6,363 nt of DNA. It comes from Pseudomonadota bacterium. Its GTDB lineage: Bacteria; Desulfobacterota; Syntrophia; Syntrophales; JADFWA01. The notes below the pieces were generated by a model. It made no database searches, was not told where the DNA came from, and was given only the letters and a program-made list of their open reading frames with translations. The position numbers were made by a program, and so were the translations under genes. Positions 5,296 to 6,363 of this stretch are shown in pieces. Each line of letters starts with the position of its first letter. Position 1 is the first letter of the stretch. The stretch covers positions 1 through 6,363 of the forward strand of contig JAUWNZ010000077.1 in assembly GCA_030612385.1 (NCBI GenBank), read 5' to 3'.

Positions 5296-6363
5296 CTACT
5301 CTTTTTTCAATGCCCCGGCTACAATCTCAGCCAGATCCATAACCTTCACTTTATGGTCGGCTTTTTCATCCTTCAGTCCATCTTCAAACATGGTCATACA
5401 ATAAGGACAGCACACACCGATTATATTGGGGGTTTTCTCCATTGCCTCCCTGACGCGCGCTATATTGATGCGTTCCCCAATATTTTCTTCCATCCACATA
5501 CGTCCCCCACCGGCGCCACAGCAAAAGGAATTTTCATGATGGTGTTCCATTTCCGCAGGTCTTTTGCCTGTAACCGAAGCGATAACCTCGCGCGGAGCTT
5601 CGTAAATCCCGTTATAACGACCAAGATAACAAGGATCGTGATATACCACATTGCCAAGACCATCTGTCCCGTTCAATTTCAGTCTCCCCTCTTTGATCAG
5701 CCTGTTGATCAATTCCGCGTAATGTATAACTTCCAGCTCGGCGCCGTACTGGGCATAATCATTCTTCAAGGTACTGTATCCATGAGGACAGTTGACAATG
5801 ATCTTCTTAACACCCCTTTCCTGAAACATCCTGATATTCTCTCTTGCAATACGATCAAATACGAATTCATTGCCCAGACGACGAACACTATCTCCACAGC
5901 ACTTCTCATCTTTGCCGAGGATTCCCCAGGAGATACCTGCCGCATCCAATATCCTGGCAACAGACAGAGACACCAGTCTCCCGCGCGAGTCGAATGCGCC
6001 GGAGCAACCTACAAAGTATAGGTACTCGGTCTTGCCGGCTTCAAAAGGCCTTGCATCAATTTCGGCACACCACTTGACCCGCTCCGAAGGAGCGATCCCC
6101 CACGGGTTGCTGCGCTGTTCTATGTTTTCGAATAGATTAAGCAGCTCTTCCGGGAATCTGGCTTCCATCTCCACCAGGTGCCTGCGCATATCGACAATTT
6201 TGGGCACATGTTCAATAAACACCGGGCACACTTCCATGCAGGCCCCGCAAGTGGTGCATGACCATATAGCATCTTCGGATACGCTACCCTCCTGCTCACC
6301 ACTTATCAAAGGCAGTACGGGTTTTTCACCTTTAATCATCAGCGGACCGTTGGCAAGCAGATT
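5296..6363 (-). CDS. HdrD-like (Fe-S)-binding protein, two CCG domains, N-terminus outside window
   Basis: 355 visible residues, numbered from the right edge; the frame stays open through 6363 (NLLANGPLM precedes the first internal ATG at 6339), so this is the C-terminal part of a larger protein. A [4Fe-4S] motif CTTCGACMEVCP gives C36, C39, C42 and C46. The first CCG domain has C120, C155-C156-G and then NCPHGYSTLKND, where the usual last Cys is replaced by G195. The second is complete: HDPCYLGRYNG (C245), SFCCGAGGGRMW (C281, C282) and GVCCPYC (C319, C322). CCG domains carry non-cubane [4Fe-4S] clusters in heterodisulfide reductase HdrB/HdrD and relatives such as the Fe-S partner of electron-transfer flavoproteins. 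Such proteins often have an N-terminal membrane domain, which would lie outside the window. It is upstream of nfnA on the same strand with a 134-bp gap, so co-transcription is likely. The exact substrate cannot be told. Confidence 0.85.
   Translation of the reverse strand, partial: NLLANGPLMIKGEKPVLPLISGEQEGSVSEDAIWSCTTCGACMEVCPVFIEHVPKIVDMRRHLVEMEARFPEELLNLFENIEQRSNPWGIAPSERVKWCAEIDARPFEAGKTEYLYFVGCSGAFDSRGRLVSLSVARILDAAGISWGILGKDEKCCGDSVRRLGNEFVFDRIARENIRMFQERGVKKIIVNCPHGYSTLKNDYAQYGAELEVIHYAELINRLIKEGRLKLNGTDGLGNVVYHDPCYLGRYNGIYEAPREVIASVTGKRPAEMEHHHENSFCCGAGGGRMWMEENIGERINIARVREAMEKTPNIIGVCCPYCMTMFEDGLKDEKADHKVKVMDLAEIVAGALKKE

Noticed and set aside
5353..6021. 222-codon open frame on the plus strand, opposite the HdrD-like gene
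   Set aside because: It lies wholly antisense to a gene with clear Fe-S and CCG motifs, and its product has no recognisable pattern; it is a shadow frame.
1..6363. tRNA, rRNA, CRISPR array, insertion sequence or phage genes
   Set aside because: No regularly spaced direct repeats, no transposase or integrase-like proteins and no tRNA-like pattern were seen; the gaps between genes are all shorter than 240 bases.

Overview
The window reads as chromosomal DNA from an anaerobic, moderate-GC bacterium. My best guess is a sulfate-reducing or syntrophic member of the former Deltaproteobacteria (Desulfobacterota). That guess rests on an Nfn-type NADPH:ferredoxin-NAD transhydrogenase gene pair next to an HdrD-like iron-sulfur protein, and on an F-type ATP synthase membrane operon of the atpZ-atpI-atpB type. 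It comes from gene content and protein style only; no phylogeny was possible.

Layout. Left edge, plus strand: the 3' end of a gene that may encode an acyltransferase (weak recognition). It overlaps a complete phosphopantetheinyl transferase gene (TTG start at 204, GGAGGAGG Shine-Dalgarno) whose motifs are in AcpS order but with a long middle section. This gene ends tail-to-tail, with a 20-bp overlap, against smpB on the minus strand (trans-translation factor). Between smpB and the ATP synthase genes lies a divergent intergenic region of 237 bp. It carries a short GC-rich repeat, a possible promoter and a perfect 9-bp inverted repeat.

Centre, plus strand: atpZ, atpI and atpB, encoding the accessory/assembly proteins and the proton-channel a subunit of F0. 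They are tightly packed and end in a strong hairpin at 2867-2901 that can serve as a terminator in both directions. No atpE (c subunit) follows, which is the most notable gap in this operon.

Right half, minus strand, read from the right edge: an HdrD-like protein with one visible [4Fe-4S] motif and two CCG domains (5' end outside the window), then nfnA (small subunit, FAD and [2Fe-2S]), then nfnB (large subunit, two N-terminal Fe-S motifs plus FAD and NADPH domains). nfnA and nfnB overlap; a 134-bp gap containing a second copy of the GC-rich repeat separates nfnA from the HdrD-like gene. Together these genes suggest a route connecting NAD(P)H/ferredoxin balance to a thiol/disulfide or quinone-linked Fe-S protein; the connection is inferred from gene order.

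Most of the window is ordinary housekeeping and energy metabolism. I did not find a convincing undescribed system. The points most worth checking are the repeat family at gene starts, the missing atpE, the CPHG variant in the first CCG domain, and the abnormal end of the left-edge gene.
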